NCBI GenBank assembly: GCA_029861955.1
Contig: JAOTYK010000004.1
Span: 85,351-149,350, forward strand
Length of the DNA: 64,000 bases
DNA from: Acidobacteriota bacterium
GTDB taxonomy: Bacteria > Acidobacteriota > Polarisedimenticolia > Polarisedimenticolales > Polarisedimenticolaceae
Direction of reading: 5' to 3'
Position 1 is the first letter of the stretch. Every line of letters starts with the position of its first letter. The translations under genes and the position numbers were made by a program. Below, piece after piece: positions 33,048 to 42,332 of this stretch. The notes under the pieces were generated by a model. That model worked only from the letters and a program-made list of their open reading frames with translations, did no database searches and was not told the origin of the DNA.

Positions 33048-33076
33048 CTGACGCCTCGCCGTTGCGCTGATACAAT
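33048..33076 (+). promoter_or_regulatory. Promoter with -10 next to the 33086 start
   Basis: CTGACG (33048-33053), 17 nt, then TACAAT (33071-33076). Transcription would begin about 2-3 nt before the ATG at 33086, giving an essentially leaderless mRNA. Confidence 0.5.
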
Positions 33077-33085
33077 TCGCAGCCC

Positions 33086-33856
33086 ATGCGAATTGCATTC
33101 AAAGTCCTGTCCGTTGCGGTCGCGCTGGCGATCTTGACGACACCCGCGTCGGCATGGACGGCCCGCACGCGAATCGCCATGACGCAACGTGCGGTGGAAC
33201 TGATGCCCAGAACGCTGAGGACGGCACTTCAGGGACACGAGAAGGCGCTGCTCCGCGGACTGCTGGATCCGATGAAGGATGAGGATGGTGCCGACCATCG
33301 TCCCATGACCGCCGGTGGCGACCTGGAAGCCGCGGTCCTGGCGGCGTCACGTGAGCTGCGCGGCGTCCTGGATCGACCGGCACGATTCGACGAAGTCGCC
33401 GAGGCCTTCGGCCGTCTCGCCCACTACACGTTGGATGTGGGTTTCCCACCGGGGGTCAGCCCCCGTGACGATACCGTCGACTCGCGTTACCGGCACTTCG
33501 GCTCGCTCTGCGAAGAGCGCCTCCCAAAATTTCCGCTCGTCTACTATGACGATCACGACCTCGGCGGCGGTCTTGCCGACGTCGGGCCATACGTGGAAGA
33601 GATCCTCGCCCGGGCGACGACCAACGATGCGGTCCTGGCCGATGCTTACGACCGCGCCGGCGACCCCCCGCACCGCGGTGCGTTCGACGATCGCTCGGTA
33701 CCGTTTGCCGTCGCCTCTATCTCCTACTCCCGAAGTGTGAATGATATTGCTCGGGTCTGGCTGGCCGTGTGGCAGGAAGCCGACGGCGACATGTCCCACA
33801 CCCCGTTCCGCAACCAATCCAATCGTCAACCGGACGATCCACGGAGTTCCCGATGA
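33086..33856 (+). CDS. Exported protein, possible zinc phospholipase/nuclease-like fold
   Basis: A protein of 256 residues. The signal peptide ends at ASA and the mature protein begins with Trp (WTARTRIAMTQRAVELMP), as in phospholipase C/P1 nuclease proteins where the N-terminal Trp is a zinc ligand. Helices with LAHYTLDVGFPP and YRHFGSLCEERL support an all-helical, His/Asp-containing fold. The His that normally follows the Trp is absent, so catalysis is doubtful. It ends with an ATGA overlap onto purH. Functional assignment is weak. Confidence 0.45.
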   Translation: MRIAFKVLSVAVALAILTTPASAWTARTRIAMTQRAVELMPRTLRTALQGHEKALLRGLLDPMKDEDGADHRPMTAGGDLEAAVLAASRELRGVLDRPARFDEVAEAFGRLAHYTLDVGFPPGVSPRDDTVDSRYRHFGSLCEERLPKFPLVYYDDHDLGGGLADVGPYVEEILARATTNDAVLADAYDRAGDPPHRGAFDDRSVPFAVASISYSRSVNDIARVWLAVWQEADGDMSHTPFRNQSNRQPDDPRSSR

Positions 33857-35421
33857 ATCACAAGGTCCAACGGGCCCTGGTCAGCGTCTATGACAAAACC
33901 GGTGTCGTCGATTTCTGCAAACAGTTGACGAAAGCCGGTGTCGAGATCCTGTCCAGCGGCGGGACCGCTCGCCTCCTCTCCGAACACGGAGTCGACGTCG
34001 TCAAGGTCGCCGACTACACCGGCTCTCCAGAGATCCTCGATGGGCGCGTGAAGACACTGCACCCGAAGATCCACGGCGGGATCCTGGCCGCGCGGGATCT
34101 CGAATCTCACATGGCCGACCTGGAGAAAGAAGGCATCAAGACGATCGACCTGGTCGTCGTCAATCTCTACCCCTTCGAGCAGACGGTGGCGACGGCCGGA
34201 GTCTCCCATGGCGAGGTCGTGGAGATGATTGACATCGGCGGGCCGACCATGGTCCGCGCCGCTGCCAAGAATCATGCCCACGTCGGCGTGGTCGTTAACC
34301 CCTCGGACTACGGTCCGATCGCGGACGAGCTTCAGGCCGACGGTGGCCTCGGAGAGACCACCCGACGCAAACTTGCGGCAACGGCGTTTCGCCACACCAG
34401 CGGGTATGACCTGGCGGTCCAGACCTACCTCGAGCGACCACAGAACGACGACTCAAAACCGGAAGAGGATGCCTTCGACGAACGGCTGGTAGTCGAGTAC
34501 AGCAAGCTGCAGGGACTGCGCTACGGCGAGAACCCCCATCAGCAGGCGGCGTTCTACCGCGACCCGTTGCCGTCGGCGGGATCGCTGGCGGATGCGACCC
34601 AACTCCAGGGCAAGGAACTCAGCTTCAATAACATTCTGGACTTCGACGCGGCCCTGGGCGCTGCGCTGGAACTCCCAAGGAGTGGCTGCGTGATCGTCAA
34701 ACACGGCAACCCGTGTGGCGTCGCGCTGGGGACCGACCCCGCAGAAGCGTTCGAACGTGCGCTGGCATGTGATCCGACTAGCGCATTTGGCGGCGTGATC
34801 GCATTCAATCGAACCGTGGACGGACGGGCTGCAAAATCGATCCGCCAGCAGTTCTACGAGGGGGTCGTCGCTCCCCGCTTCGACGACGAGGCGAAGGCAA
34901 CCCTGGCACGCAAAAAGAAGCTACGTTGTCTCGAACTCGGCGACATCAAACATGCGACTCGCGGCGGCATGGATCTTCGTCGGGTCAACGGCGGCCTCCT
35001 GGCCCAGACCTGGGACCGGATCGAGGAGTCGGTGCGTGAGAGTCGTGTCGTCTCTCGTCGCGCACCGACCGAGGATGAGTGGAAGGCCCTGGAATTTGGC
35101 TGGGTCGTGGCAAAACACGTGAAGTCGAATGCCATCGTGTATGCGCGCGCCGATCGGACAATTGGCATCGGTGCCGGTCAGATGAGTCGCGTGGATTCCG
35201 CACGCCTCGGTGCCGATAAGGCAAACACCCCGCTCGAGGGTTGCGCGATGGCCTCCGACGCATTCTTCCCGTTCCGTGACGGCATCGACGTCGCCGCCAA
35301 GGTCGGCGTTCGCGCCGTCGTCCAACCGGGCGGTTCGATCCGGGATGATGAGGTGATCGCGGCGGCGGACGAACATGACGTCGCGATGGTGTTCACCGGG
35401 CGACGTCACTTCCGACACTAG
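33853..35421 (+). CDS. purH: Bifunctional AICAR formyltransferase/IMP cyclohydrolase
   Basis: The start at 33853 (ATGA overlap with the upstream gene) gives 522 residues, the expected length. The N-terminal IMP cyclohydrolase domain begins [18 protein letters not shown] and has [11 protein letters not shown] and [20 protein letters not shown] (methylglyoxal-synthase-like fold). The transformylase domain contains [13 protein letters not shown] and [13 protein letters not shown], with the catalytic Lys-His. It closes with [20 protein letters not shown]. It catalyses the last two steps of IMP synthesis in the cytoplasm. No other pur gene is in the window. Confidence 0.96.
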   Translation: MNHKVQRALVSVYDKTGVVDFCKQLTKAGVEILSSGGTARLLSEHGVDVVKVADYTGSPEILDGRVKTLHPKIHGGILAARDLESHMADLEKEGIKTIDLVVVNLYPFEQTVATAGVSHGEVVEMIDIGGPTMVRAAAKNHAHVGVVVNPSDYGPIADELQADGGLGETTRRKLAATAFRHTSGYDLAVQTYLERPQNDDSKPEEDAFDERLVVEYSKLQGLRYGENPHQQAAFYRDPLPSAGSLADATQLQGKELSFNNILDFDAALGAALELPRSGCVIVKHGNPCGVALGTDPAEAFERALACDPTSAFGGVIAFNRTVDGRAAKSIRQQFYEGVVAPRFDDEAKATLARKKKLRCLELGDIKHATRGGMDLRRVNGGLLAQTWDRIEESVRESRVVSRRAPTEDEWKALEFGWVVAKHVKSNAIVYARADRTIGIGAGQMSRVDSARLGADKANTPLEGCAMASDAFFPFRDGIDVAAKVGVRAVVQPGGSIRDDEVIAAADEHDVAMVFTGRRHFRH

Positions 35422-35424
35422 CGC

Positions 35425-36978
35425 TCAGCCGCCGTACTCCAGGTCGCGAAATCCGATCGACTCGATCCGATCCATCCACGCTCGATCACGGACGGCGCCG
35501 GAGCATTCGTCAGCGAGTCGAAGTCCGTGGGAGACGCCGGGGTCGTCGCTGTTGATATCGCTGGCCTCCGTGAAGTGCGCGGTCGCGCCGTCACAGTTAC
35601 CCGAAGTGAGAGCCTGCATCCCGAGATTGAACCAGCCGTTGATCATGTAACGGCTGAGGCGCTCACCACGCTCCGTCTCGGGGAGACGATAGAAAACGGT
35701 CAACGCCGATCGGTAGTCGCCGGTATTGAAGGCGTCGACGGCGCTCTGCCAGCTGTCCAGCACTTCCTGCTGTTCACGGAAGAGATCGCCAAGTTGGAGC
35801 ACCTCTTGTTTGAGCTTGCGATCGTCCGGCCGAGTCTTCTGGATCTTGTTGAGCAAAACGATGGCACCCGCGTAATCCCCGAGAGCGATCGCCTCGTCCG
35901 CGCTGACCCGTAACGCGTCAACATCGACGATCTTGACCGGGGACGCCGCCACGTTGGCATCATCCGCGCTGTCGTCAACCACGGGCGTCTGCGGTTCCTG
36001 GATCTCTGCCGTTTGTGGAGGCTCGTCGGACGTCCCGAAGAACTCCGTGTAGGCGAACCACCCACCCGCGATGACCAGCACCAGCACGGCGGCGACGATC
36101 ATGGCAAGGCGTGGCACCTGCCGACTCTGTCGTTCGCGTCGGCGCGCCGTCCGTTCGGTCGTCGTCGATGTCGCGGCTGTCGTGGGGGGGGTGACGCTTT
36201 CGGTGACCGGCCCGTCGTCTTCGACGGTCGGAGTCGTCGGAACCTCCGGGATGAGATCTCCCAGGTCGTCCAGGTCACCCAGATCGGCGGACGGTTCCGC
36301 GGCGACCTCGCCCGCGGCCACGGCCGGCGCCGCGTCCATGTTCAACGCCTCGTCGACCGTGTCGAAGTCCAGCTCACCCAGAAGATCGTGAGACTCGTCC
36401 TCCGTCTCCGCCGGTGTCGGCGTCTCCACTTCGTCGTCGGAAGCGATTTTTGCCGCCAACTCCGTGGCACCACTGTGATTCTCGTCGAGGATCTCCAGGC
36501 GACGTAGCAGAGTGATCGCCTCTTCCCGGGCACCCTGCTGGTAGGCGACGGTGGCCTCGGCGAACAGCTCGCCGACACGTGTCTTCAGCTCCGCCGCGGC
36601 TGCCGCCTCGGCGGACGGCTCGTCCAGCGGCGCCGGTTGCGGAACAGGCGGTGGCGTGGAGGCGGCCGGCGCCTCTTCGTGGTCGGAGAAATCGAAATCC
36701 ATGGCGTCGGAATCTGCCGACGGGACCGGTGGGGGTGTTGCCTCGGCTTCCGCGGCCGGAGTCGCTGTCGGAGTCACTGCCGCCGACTCATTGACGAACG
36801 ATGGCCCCTCGCCGATCAACAGCTCGCAGAGACGCACGCCTTCGCCCGCCCTGAGGTCCGACGGGTCGAGGCTGAGGATCTTCTGCCAGACCTCTGTCGC
36901 CTTCTGGAACTCTCCCTGTAGGTAGAAGTTCGACGCCTGTTGATGCAAATTTTCCAGTTCAGACGGATCGATCGCCAT
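35425..36978 (-). CDS. Membrane-anchored TPR protein
   Basis: A protein of 517 residues. The N-terminus is a TPR-like pair (LHQQASNFYLQGEFQKATEVW). It is followed by long acidic Pro/Ala/Glu-rich linkers. A single membrane helix lies near residues 290-315 (LAMIVAAVLVLVIAGGWFAY). The C-terminal half has further TPR-like units (ALGDYAGAIVLLNKIQKTRP; AFNTGDYRSALTVFYRL). It would span the inner membrane with interaction domains on both sides. Partners are unknown. It converges on purH with only a few nt between stops. Confidence 0.72.
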   Translation of the reverse strand: MAIDPSELENLHQQASNFYLQGEFQKATEVWQKILSLDPSDLRAGEGVRLCELLIGEGPSFVNESAAVTPTATPAAEAEATPPPVPSADSDAMDFDFSDHEEAPAASTPPPVPQPAPLDEPSAEAAAAAELKTRVGELFAEATVAYQQGAREEAITLLRRLEILDENHSGATELAAKIASDDEVETPTPAETEDESHDLLGELDFDTVDEALNMDAAPAVAAGEVAAEPSADLGDLDDLGDLIPEVPTTPTVEDDGPVTESVTPPTTAATSTTTERTARRRERQSRQVPRLAMIVAAVLVLVIAGGWFAYTEFFGTSDEPPQTAEIQEPQTPVVDDSADDANVAASPVKIVDVDALRVSADEAIALGDYAGAIVLLNKIQKTRPDDRKLKQEVLQLGDLFREQQEVLDSWQSAVDAFNTGDYRSALTVFYRLPETERGERLSRYMINGWFNLGMQALTSGNCDGATAHFTEASDINSDDPGVSHGLRLADECSGAVRDRAWMDRIESIGFRDLEYGG

Positions 36979-37046
36979 GACCCCGCACCCCTAGATTACG
37001 GATAGCTACCGAGGGAATATAGGGTTCGACGACCGCCGGGGCAATT

Positions 37047-37328
37047 TCATCCGCCGGGGCTGCCGGAAGCGGCCAGAAACGAGTCACGGCAGGCGCTGGA
37101 GCAGAAAAACACCCGCCCCTGATCGGTTTCTACGCTGAGCGCTCGATCCTCCGGGATGTGGACCCCGCAGGCCGGATCCTGGACGAGACGACGGCCGGGC
37201 GTCGGGGCCGGGCGACGGGTCGGCCGTGGAGCGTCGGCACGTGCGGGCCTGGTTCGTGGAACGAGCCGCGCCAGCAGGGTCCAGATCGCCACGATGACCG
37301 CCAGCAAGAGCAGCAGGAATCGGAGCAT
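37047..37328 (-). CDS. Small membrane protein with TRASH/YHS-like metal-binding domain
   Basis: A protein of 93 residues. An N-terminal membrane helix (MLRFLLLLLAVIVAIWTLLA) and a basic Pro-rich linker are followed by LVQDPACGVHIPEDRA and VFFCSSACRDSFLA. The CG...FCSxxC pattern is that of small metal-binding TRASH/YHS domains, and such membrane versions are common and uncharacterised. It lies just upstream of a TPR gene on the same strand. Confidence 0.75.
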   Translation of the reverse strand: MLRFLLLLLAVIVAIWTLLARLVPRTRPARADAPRPTRRPAPTPGRRLVQDPACGVHIPEDRALSVETDQGRVFFCSSACRDSFLAASGSPGG

Positions 37329-37343
37329 GGCCGAGGATCGCCC

Positions 37344-37964
37344 CTAACCGGCGCTGGACGCAGCGCGGGCCTTGTTCAACTCGTCCCGCAACGAATCGAG
37401 CTGCGGGGGGCGAGGGTCGAAGGCCTCGAGCTGGGCAAGCGCCTCATCCGCCCGCTCGAACTGCTGGAGATCAAAACCGGCGACGACGACGATGTTGAAC
37501 AGACTCTGCCAGTGATCCGGATGAAGCTTGTGGGCACGCTCGAACAGTTGAAGCGCGTCGTCCGGTCGTTGGACACTCCGGAAACAGATCCCGAGATCCG
37601 ACATCAGGTCCGGGTCGTCGGTCTGGATCTCGAGGGCCATCTCGTAGAACGGGATCGCATCGTTCCACATCTGCACCTGATGGTAGAGGTTGGCCAGACG
37701 GACCATCGACGCCACGTCCTGCGGGTTGTCCTGGACCCGCTGCTTGAGAGCGTTCATCTCCGCGACCATCGGAGCGGCTCCATCGGCCGGCGCCGCGGCT
37801 CCGGTCTCGGTCCTCGCACGAGGACCGGCGGGGCCTTCGACGACTTCTCCGGCGCCTTGACCGCCAACGATCGGGTCGCGCCCGACGGCATTCATCGTAA
37901 TGGCCGCGATCAGAATCCCGAGGACAACGCCCCCGACCAGAAACCAGACGTTCTCTCGCTGCAT
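37344..37964 (-). CDS. Membrane-anchored TPR protein
   Basis: The ATG at 37964, following AGGGAGAGG, gives 206 residues. It starts with a membrane helix (NVWFLVGGVVLGILIAAI), then a spacer, then TPR units (MVRLANLYHQVQMWNDAIPF; SDLGICFRSVQRPDDALQLF). It resembles CcmH/NrfG-type or generic tetratricopeptide assembly factors; no cytochrome genes are nearby. The upstream gene (35425) encodes another TPR protein. Confidence 0.75.
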   Translation of the reverse strand: MQRENVWFLVGGVVLGILIAAITMNAVGRDPIVGGQGAGEVVEGPAGPRARTETGAAAPADGAAPMVAEMNALKQRVQDNPQDVASMVRLANLYHQVQMWNDAIPFYEMALEIQTDDPDLMSDLGICFRSVQRPDDALQLFERAHKLHPDHWQSLFNIVVVAGFDLQQFERADEALAQLEAFDPRPPQLDSLRDELNKARAASSAG

Positions 37965-38062
37965 GGTGTTTGACCTCTCCCTGATCGATTCCAATCGGAG
38001 GCTAGCGGAGGCCTGTCGTCCCGTCAACAGAGACACAGGATCCCCATGCTAGACTTTTCACG

Positions 38063-39097
38063 GTGATGGCCCAAGCCAACCTCTACGGTCGAGATCGAGC
38101 CTCGCTCCGGGAGTGGCTGACACGCTTCGACGCGCCACCCTTTCATGCGGATCAACTCTACCGCTGGTGGTATGCCCGTCGCCGCTTCGATCCCGACGAC
38201 TGGACCGACCTCCCCGTGGCCCTCCGGCACCAGATCGCCGAGGAGGCGGTCGTTGACCCGGGAACACTCGCGGAGAGTGCACGGGCGGATGACGGAACCG
38301 TCAAGTATCTCGTCACGCTGGGCGACGGGCGATCCGTCGAGTCGGTTTACATGGAGCAGGACGGGCGGGTGACGCTCTGCATCAGCAGTCAGGTGGGTTG
38401 TGCCCTCGACTGCGATTTTTGCCTGACCGCTCGGATGGGTTTCGTGCGGCACTGCACCCCCGGGGAGATCGTCGGACAGGTGGCGAGGATCCAGGATCTC
38501 CACGGCATGGGCAACGATCGATTCAACGTCGTGTTCATGGGGATGGGTGAGCCGCTGCACAACTTCGACGGTGTGGTCGGTGCGGTGCGACTTCTGACTG
38601 ACGCCGACGGCTTCGGTCTCTCGTGGCGTCGTGTCACGGTGTCGACATCGGGCATGGTGCCGGCCATCGAACGGCTCGCCGAGGAGACCGTTCATCCACG
38701 ACTGGCGGTATCGCTGAATGCAACGACCGACGAGACACGCTCGAGAATCATGCCGATCAACCGAAAGTACCCGATCGCGAGACTGATCGAGGCCTGCAAG
38801 AAGTGGACCCGGACGACCGGTCAGTCGTTCACGTTCGAGTATGTCCTGCTGGATGGAGTGAACTGCAGCGACGCCGACGTCGATCGTCTCGCCGCGCTGA
38901 CCGACGGGCTCGCCGTCAAGGTGAACCTGATCCCGTTCAACCCGGTCCCGGAACTCCTGGATTACAACGCACCGTCGAAGGCAAGGATTTTCGCTCTACG
39001 CGACCGGCTGCTCGATCGCGGCGTTCGGGTGAGTATCCGCTGGAGTCGTGGACAAGACGCCAAGGCCGCCTGCGGGCAACTGGCGTTACTTAGTTGA
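38063..39097 (+). CDS. rlmN: 23S rRNA/tRNA adenine-C2 methyltransferase
   Basis: A protein of 344 residues. An N-terminal helical domain (LREWLTRFDAPPFHADQLYR) is followed by the radical-SAM core with CALDCDFC (CxxxCxxC) and GFVRHCTPGEIVGQV. The SAM-binding and substrate motifs follow (VFMGMGEPLHNFDGV; VTVSTSGMVPAI; RLAVSLNATTDE). The C-terminal CxxG-like part includes GQDAKAACGQLA with the second methyl-carrier Cys. It methylates A2503 of 23S rRNA and A37 of some tRNAs. GTG 38063 and ATG 38066 are both possible starts; a TAGACT box lies 7-11 nt upstream. It overlaps the convergent methyltransferase by 8 nt. Confidence 0.95.
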   Translation: MMAQANLYGRDRASLREWLTRFDAPPFHADQLYRWWYARRRFDPDDWTDLPVALRHQIAEEAVVDPGTLAESARADDGTVKYLVTLGDGRSVESVYMEQDGRVTLCISSQVGCALDCDFCLTARMGFVRHCTPGEIVGQVARIQDLHGMGNDRFNVVFMGMGEPLHNFDGVVGAVRLLTDADGFGLSWRRVTVSTSGMVPAIERLAEETVHPRLAVSLNATTDETRSRIMPINRKYPIARLIEACKKWTRTTGQSFTFEYVLLDGVNCSDADVDRLAALTDGLAVKVNLIPFNPVPELLDYNAPSKARIFALRDRLLDRGVRVSIRWSRGQDAKAACGQLALLS

Positions 39098-39725
39098 GGG
39101 CGCGTCGCGTAGCGATTGCCAGAAGTGTATCGCTCTCGACACCCGCCAGGCGCCGCACGCGAACCCCCTGAAAGCCCGCGCGTGCCAGCCGATACTGCAG
39201 CTCCGCTTCGTGGTGACAGAGGACATCGGCCGTCGTCTCGTCGCCATCGTCGAGCCGAAACGGCCGTGGAACCCCCTCACCACGGGGCGATGCGGGGAAA
39301 CTGGCGACGAGCAAGCCGCCCTCGCGCAGCGTTCGGTAAGCCTGAGACACCACTCGGTCGAACTCCCGAAGACCGGGCCCTAGGATCGAATCCATCGCCC
39401 ACGCCACATCGAAACGGTTTCTGAAGGGAGCGAGGTCACGCAGATCACGACGCCTGAAACTCACGGGAAGATCGACGCATGCCTTGCGGGCCTCGGCGAG
39501 ACTCTCGGGTGCGAAATCGACGGCGGTCACATCGGCGAATCGCGCGGCAAGAAACGGAAGGTCGCGACCCGCGCCGCAACCAAGATCGACAACGGACATC
39601 GTGTCCCGATCCGGAAGGTTGTCGAGGACAAACCGCGCGACGTCAACGTGCTGCGAAACGTCGGAACGCGGTGTGCATTCGGTGGATGCCGTCCACGCAT
39701 CCCAGTCTCTTGGCCCCCATGTCAT
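39090..39725 (-). CDS. Class I SAM-dependent methyltransferase
   Basis: A protein of 211 residues. Motif I is VVDLGCGAGRDLPFLAARF, followed by VTAVDFAPESLAEARK, then RRDLRDLAPFRNRFDVAWAM. The layout is that of Methyltransf_11/25 proteins such as tellurite-resistance or ubiquinone-type enzymes. The substrate is unknown. A near-perfect promoter (39732-39760) places transcription start at the ATG, so the mRNA is probably leaderless and the gene monocistronic. Confidence 0.85.
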   Translation of the reverse strand: MTWGPRDWDAWTASTECTPRSDVSQHVDVARFVLDNLPDRDTMSVVDLGCGAGRDLPFLAARFADVTAVDFAPESLAEARKACVDLPVSFRRRDLRDLAPFRNRFDVAWAMDSILGPGLREFDRVVSQAYRTLREGGLLVASFPASPRGEGVPRPFRLDDGDETTADVLCHHEAELQYRLARAGFQGVRVRRLAGVESDTLLAIATRRALN

Positions 39726-39731
39726 ACGTCG

Positions 39732-39760
39732 AACCTAGGGTCCGAACGGATCACGGTCAA
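39732..39760 (-). promoter_or_regulatory. Promoter giving a leaderless transcript
   Basis: On the minus strand TTGACC (39755-39760), a 17-nt spacer and TAGGTT (39732-39737). The -10 ends 6 nt before the ATG at 39725, so transcription should begin at or within 1 nt of the start codon. Confidence 0.65.
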
Positions 39761-39782
39761 CGCATCGAGATGTATGGGAGGC

Positions 39783-41030
39783 TCAGTCTTCCATCGTCGC
39801 GAGGAATTCCTCGTTACTGGATGATTTGGCCAGACGCTGGGTCAACAACTGCATGGCCTCGGCGGCACGGAGGGATGCGAGAGCGCGGCGAAGCAACGTG
39901 ACCTTCTTGTACTCCACCGGCGTGAACAGCTTCTCTTCCTTCCGTGTGCCGGTCTGCGATATATCGATGGCAGGAAAGATCCGGCGTTCGAACAGACCGC
40001 GGTCCATGACGATCTCTGTGTTGCCGGTGCCCTTGAACTCCTGGAAGATGACCTCGTCCATCCGCGACCCGGTATCCACCAGCGCGGTGCCGATGACCGT
40101 CAGCGAACCACCGGAGACCGCTTTCCGCGCGGCACCGAAGAACCGTCGCGGCTTCTCCATGGTCCGGGAATCCACACCGCCGCTGAGGACACGTCCGGAA
40201 CCTCGCTGTTGCGAGTTGTACGCTCGAGAAAGGCGAGTGATGGAATCGAGCAACACGACGACATCGCGACCCATCTCCACCAGACGCTTGGCGCGTTCGA
40301 GAACGATCTCGGAAATCTGGACGTGGTTCTTCGTCTGCTCGTCGGACGACGATGCCACGACCTCGCCCTTGACGCTCCGAGACATGTCGGTCACTTCCTC
40401 GGGACGCTCGTCGACGAGGAGAACAATCAGATGGATCTCGGGATGATTGACCGCGATGGAGTTCGCCAGCTTCTGAAGCAGCACCGTCTTACCGGCCTTC
40501 GGCGGGGCGACGATCAGGCAACGTTGCCCCTTGCCGATCGGGGCGATCAGATCGACGACGCGGGTCGATAGCTCGTCGCCGTCCACTTCCAACCGGATCC
40601 GCTCTGTGGGATCCTCGGCGACCAACTCCTTGAACGGGGTGTGCTGCTCCCAGGCCTCGGGTTCGGCACCATTGATCTTCTCGATGCTGCAGAGGATCGA
40701 AACTCGTTGCCCCTCGCCCATGGCGGGACCCTCGAGCTCCAGCCCTGACTCCAGCTTTTGCGATTCGATCAACTCTCGGGGAACGACCGGATCATCCGAC
40801 TCGACGTTGTAGTTGTTCTTGGCCTGACGGAGGAATCCGTGTCCCTGCTCGGCGATCTGGAGGACGCCGTGCGCCGTCGTATCGGTCTCGCCTTCGGGCA
40901 CACTCTGAACGACTCGCGGCCCGCGCTGCGGGCGATCGCCCCCGCGTCCGTCACGACCGCGGCCACGTCCGCCTCTTCCACCGCGGCGGCGTCGTCGCCC
41001 GCCGGATCCTCCGCCCCGTTCCTGGCTCAT
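39783..41030 (-). CDS. rho: Transcription termination factor Rho with RGG-type N-terminus
   Basis: A protein of 415 residues. The hexameric ATPase core is complete: an S1-like cold-shock RNA-binding domain (residues about 55-120), Walker A CLIVAPPKAGKTVLLQKL, Walker B VVLLDSITRLSRAY, the Q-loop/R-loop region (DERPEEVTDMSRSVKGEVVA) and a C-terminal TGTRKEEKLFT. The N-terminal 45 residues are a Gly/Arg-rich tract (GGRRRRRGGRGGRGRGRDGR) in place of the usual Rho_N helix bundle. Such Arg/Gly tails bind RNA and can alter Rho assembly. A GGAAGAAGGACAGCC precedes the ATG. Confidence 0.96.
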   Translation of the reverse strand: MSQERGGGSGGRRRRRGGRGGRGRGRDGRGGDRPQRGPRVVQSVPEGETDTTAHGVLQIAEQGHGFLRQAKNNYNVESDDPVVPRELIESQKLESGLELEGPAMGEGQRVSILCSIEKINGAEPEAWEQHTPFKELVAEDPTERIRLEVDGDELSTRVVDLIAPIGKGQRCLIVAPPKAGKTVLLQKLANSIAVNHPEIHLIVLLVDERPEEVTDMSRSVKGEVVASSSDEQTKNHVQISEIVLERAKRLVEMGRDVVVLLDSITRLSRAYNSQQRGSGRVLSGGVDSRTMEKPRRFFGAARKAVSGGSLTVIGTALVDTGSRMDEVIFQEFKGTGNTEIVMDRGLFERRIFPAIDISQTGTRKEEKLFTPVEYKKVTLLRRALASLRAAEAMQLLTQRLAKSSSNEEFLATMED

Positions 41031-41045
41031 GGCTGTCCTTCTTCC

Positions 41046-41543
41046 TTAACGTTGGCCGCCAACCGGTGAGTCGGAGCGCGAGAAACGTTCCTCGTCCACG
41101 ATCACGGCGGCGAACAGGATCACGAGTTCCCGGGTGGCGTCGATACCCTCGCCGGCCGGCGTCGCCTCGACGCGCCAGCCATCTTGTTCCGGGTGTGCAA
41201 CGAGATAGGCTCCGTCGGTCTCCCAGCTTGAGAGATGGAACCCCGGGGTCCGCGGATCGCTCCGGCGGATACGAAACAGACTCCCGTCGCCCCGTAAGAG
41301 ATAGTACAAATTGCCTGGAAAGCCAAGGGGTTCCAGCGGCGTAATGCTGGCTGGCGGCCGATTCCCACCGTCCCCGTCGTCCTCGACCCCCGTGGACTCC
41401 ATCACGAATCGGCCCGCGCGTTCACGACACAGGACGGTCGATTCCCCCGCTTCAGGACCCTCGACCGTCCAGCGGGGTCCGTCGCCCACGACCACCGCCA
41501 GGGCTCCGGCGGGGGTCTCCACCCGATAGGTCGTGGCGTTCAC
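41046..41543 (-). CDS. Hypothetical protein, co-translated with a HEAT lipoprotein
   Basis: A protein of 165 residues with a GTG start that overlaps the upstream HEAT gene's TGA (GTGA). There is no signal peptide and the protein is predicted mostly beta. It has short strands with Gly-turns (AGALAVVVGDGPRWTVEGPE; GSLFRIRRSDPRTPGFHLSS). I recognise no family. Its coupling to the HEAT-repeat protein suggests the two products work together. Confidence 0.6.
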   Translation of the reverse strand: MNATTYRVETPAGALAVVVGDGPRWTVEGPEAGESTVLCRERAGRFVMESTGVEDDGDGGNRPPASITPLEPLGFPGNLYYLLRGDGSLFRIRRSDPRTPGFHLSSWETDGAYLVAHPEQDGWRVEATPAGEGIDATRELVILFAAVIVDEERFSRSDSPVGGQR

Positions 41544-42313
41544 CCGTTGATGGCCCGTTGGGCCGCAGCGGCGGCCGCTCGGACCATCTCGTTGGGGTCC
41601 TGTTCCGCCAAAGCCAGGATCGGCAGGGCCGCCTCATCGCCGGTCGAGCCCAGCACGCCGGCGGCCTGCACACGAACCTCCCACTCGGGATCCTCCAGCA
41701 GCAGCCGTGACAACGGGGCGAAGCCCGCGCCGGGCTCCAGACGGGCCACACCCTTGATCGCCGCCAGGCGCACCTTCGTCATCGGATCCTCGAGGGCACC
41801 CACCAGCGCGTCGACGGCGTCCGCGCCGCCCAGGAGCGTTAACGCCTCGGCGGCTCGCTTCCTGACGATCTTGACCGGATCCCCTGCCAGCACGGCGGCC
41901 AATCGCGCCACATCCTCCTGCGTCCCGACATCGCCGAGACAACGGGCGCTGGTTGCTCGAACGAACGAATCCTCATCCTGCAGACCCTTTCGAACGAAGC
42001 TCGGGGCATCCTCGACGTTCAGATGGGCCAACTCGAAGATCGCCGTGGAACGGATATCGCGGTCTTCGTGACTCGTGAGTTTTCGAATCTTGTCGATACT
42101 CTCGGGAGACTCGTCGGCGGCGAGGGCGTAGACGCTGGCGATCCCCTCCTCCTTGCTGACGCCGCAGGCGGTGACCAGCAGCATCAATCCGAACAGGGCC
42201 CACAGGTCTATCCAGGAGCGTCGGTTTCGATTTTGTAACCGCCTGCCGTCGGGGTCGAAGACCGATTTGGAGTGGCACCGCCCACGGGCGATCCGTACAT
42301 GGAAAGCAACCAC
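41540..42313 (-). CDS. HEAT-repeat lipoprotein
   Basis: The frame is open from 42394, but the first 60 nt overlap the divergent gene at 42333. The GTG at 42313 is used here as a provisional start; the true one may be nearer the lipobox. A basic, hydrophobic segment ends in LLVTAC (lipobox), followed by about 190 residues of HEAT/armadillo-like repeats (RSTAIFELAHLNVEDAPSFV; SARCLGDVGTQEDVARLA; RKRAAEALTLLGGADAVDAL; VQAAGVLGSTGDEAALPILA). These form a solenoid for protein binding in the periplasm. The next gene on the strand overlaps it by 4 nt. Confidence 0.72.
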   Translation of the reverse strand: MVAFHVRIARGRCHSKSVFDPDGRRLQNRNRRSWIDLWALFGLMLLVTACGVSKEEGIASVYALAADESPESIDKIRKLTSHEDRDIRSTAIFELAHLNVEDAPSFVRKGLQDEDSFVRATSARCLGDVGTQEDVARLAAVLAGDPVKIVRKRAAEALTLLGGADAVDALVGALEDPMTKVRLAAIKGVARLEPGAGFAPLSRLLLEDPEWEVRVQAAGVLGSTGDEAALPILALAEQDPNEMVRAAAAAAQRAING

Positions 42314-42332
42314 GAACGATCCGGAGGCGCCC

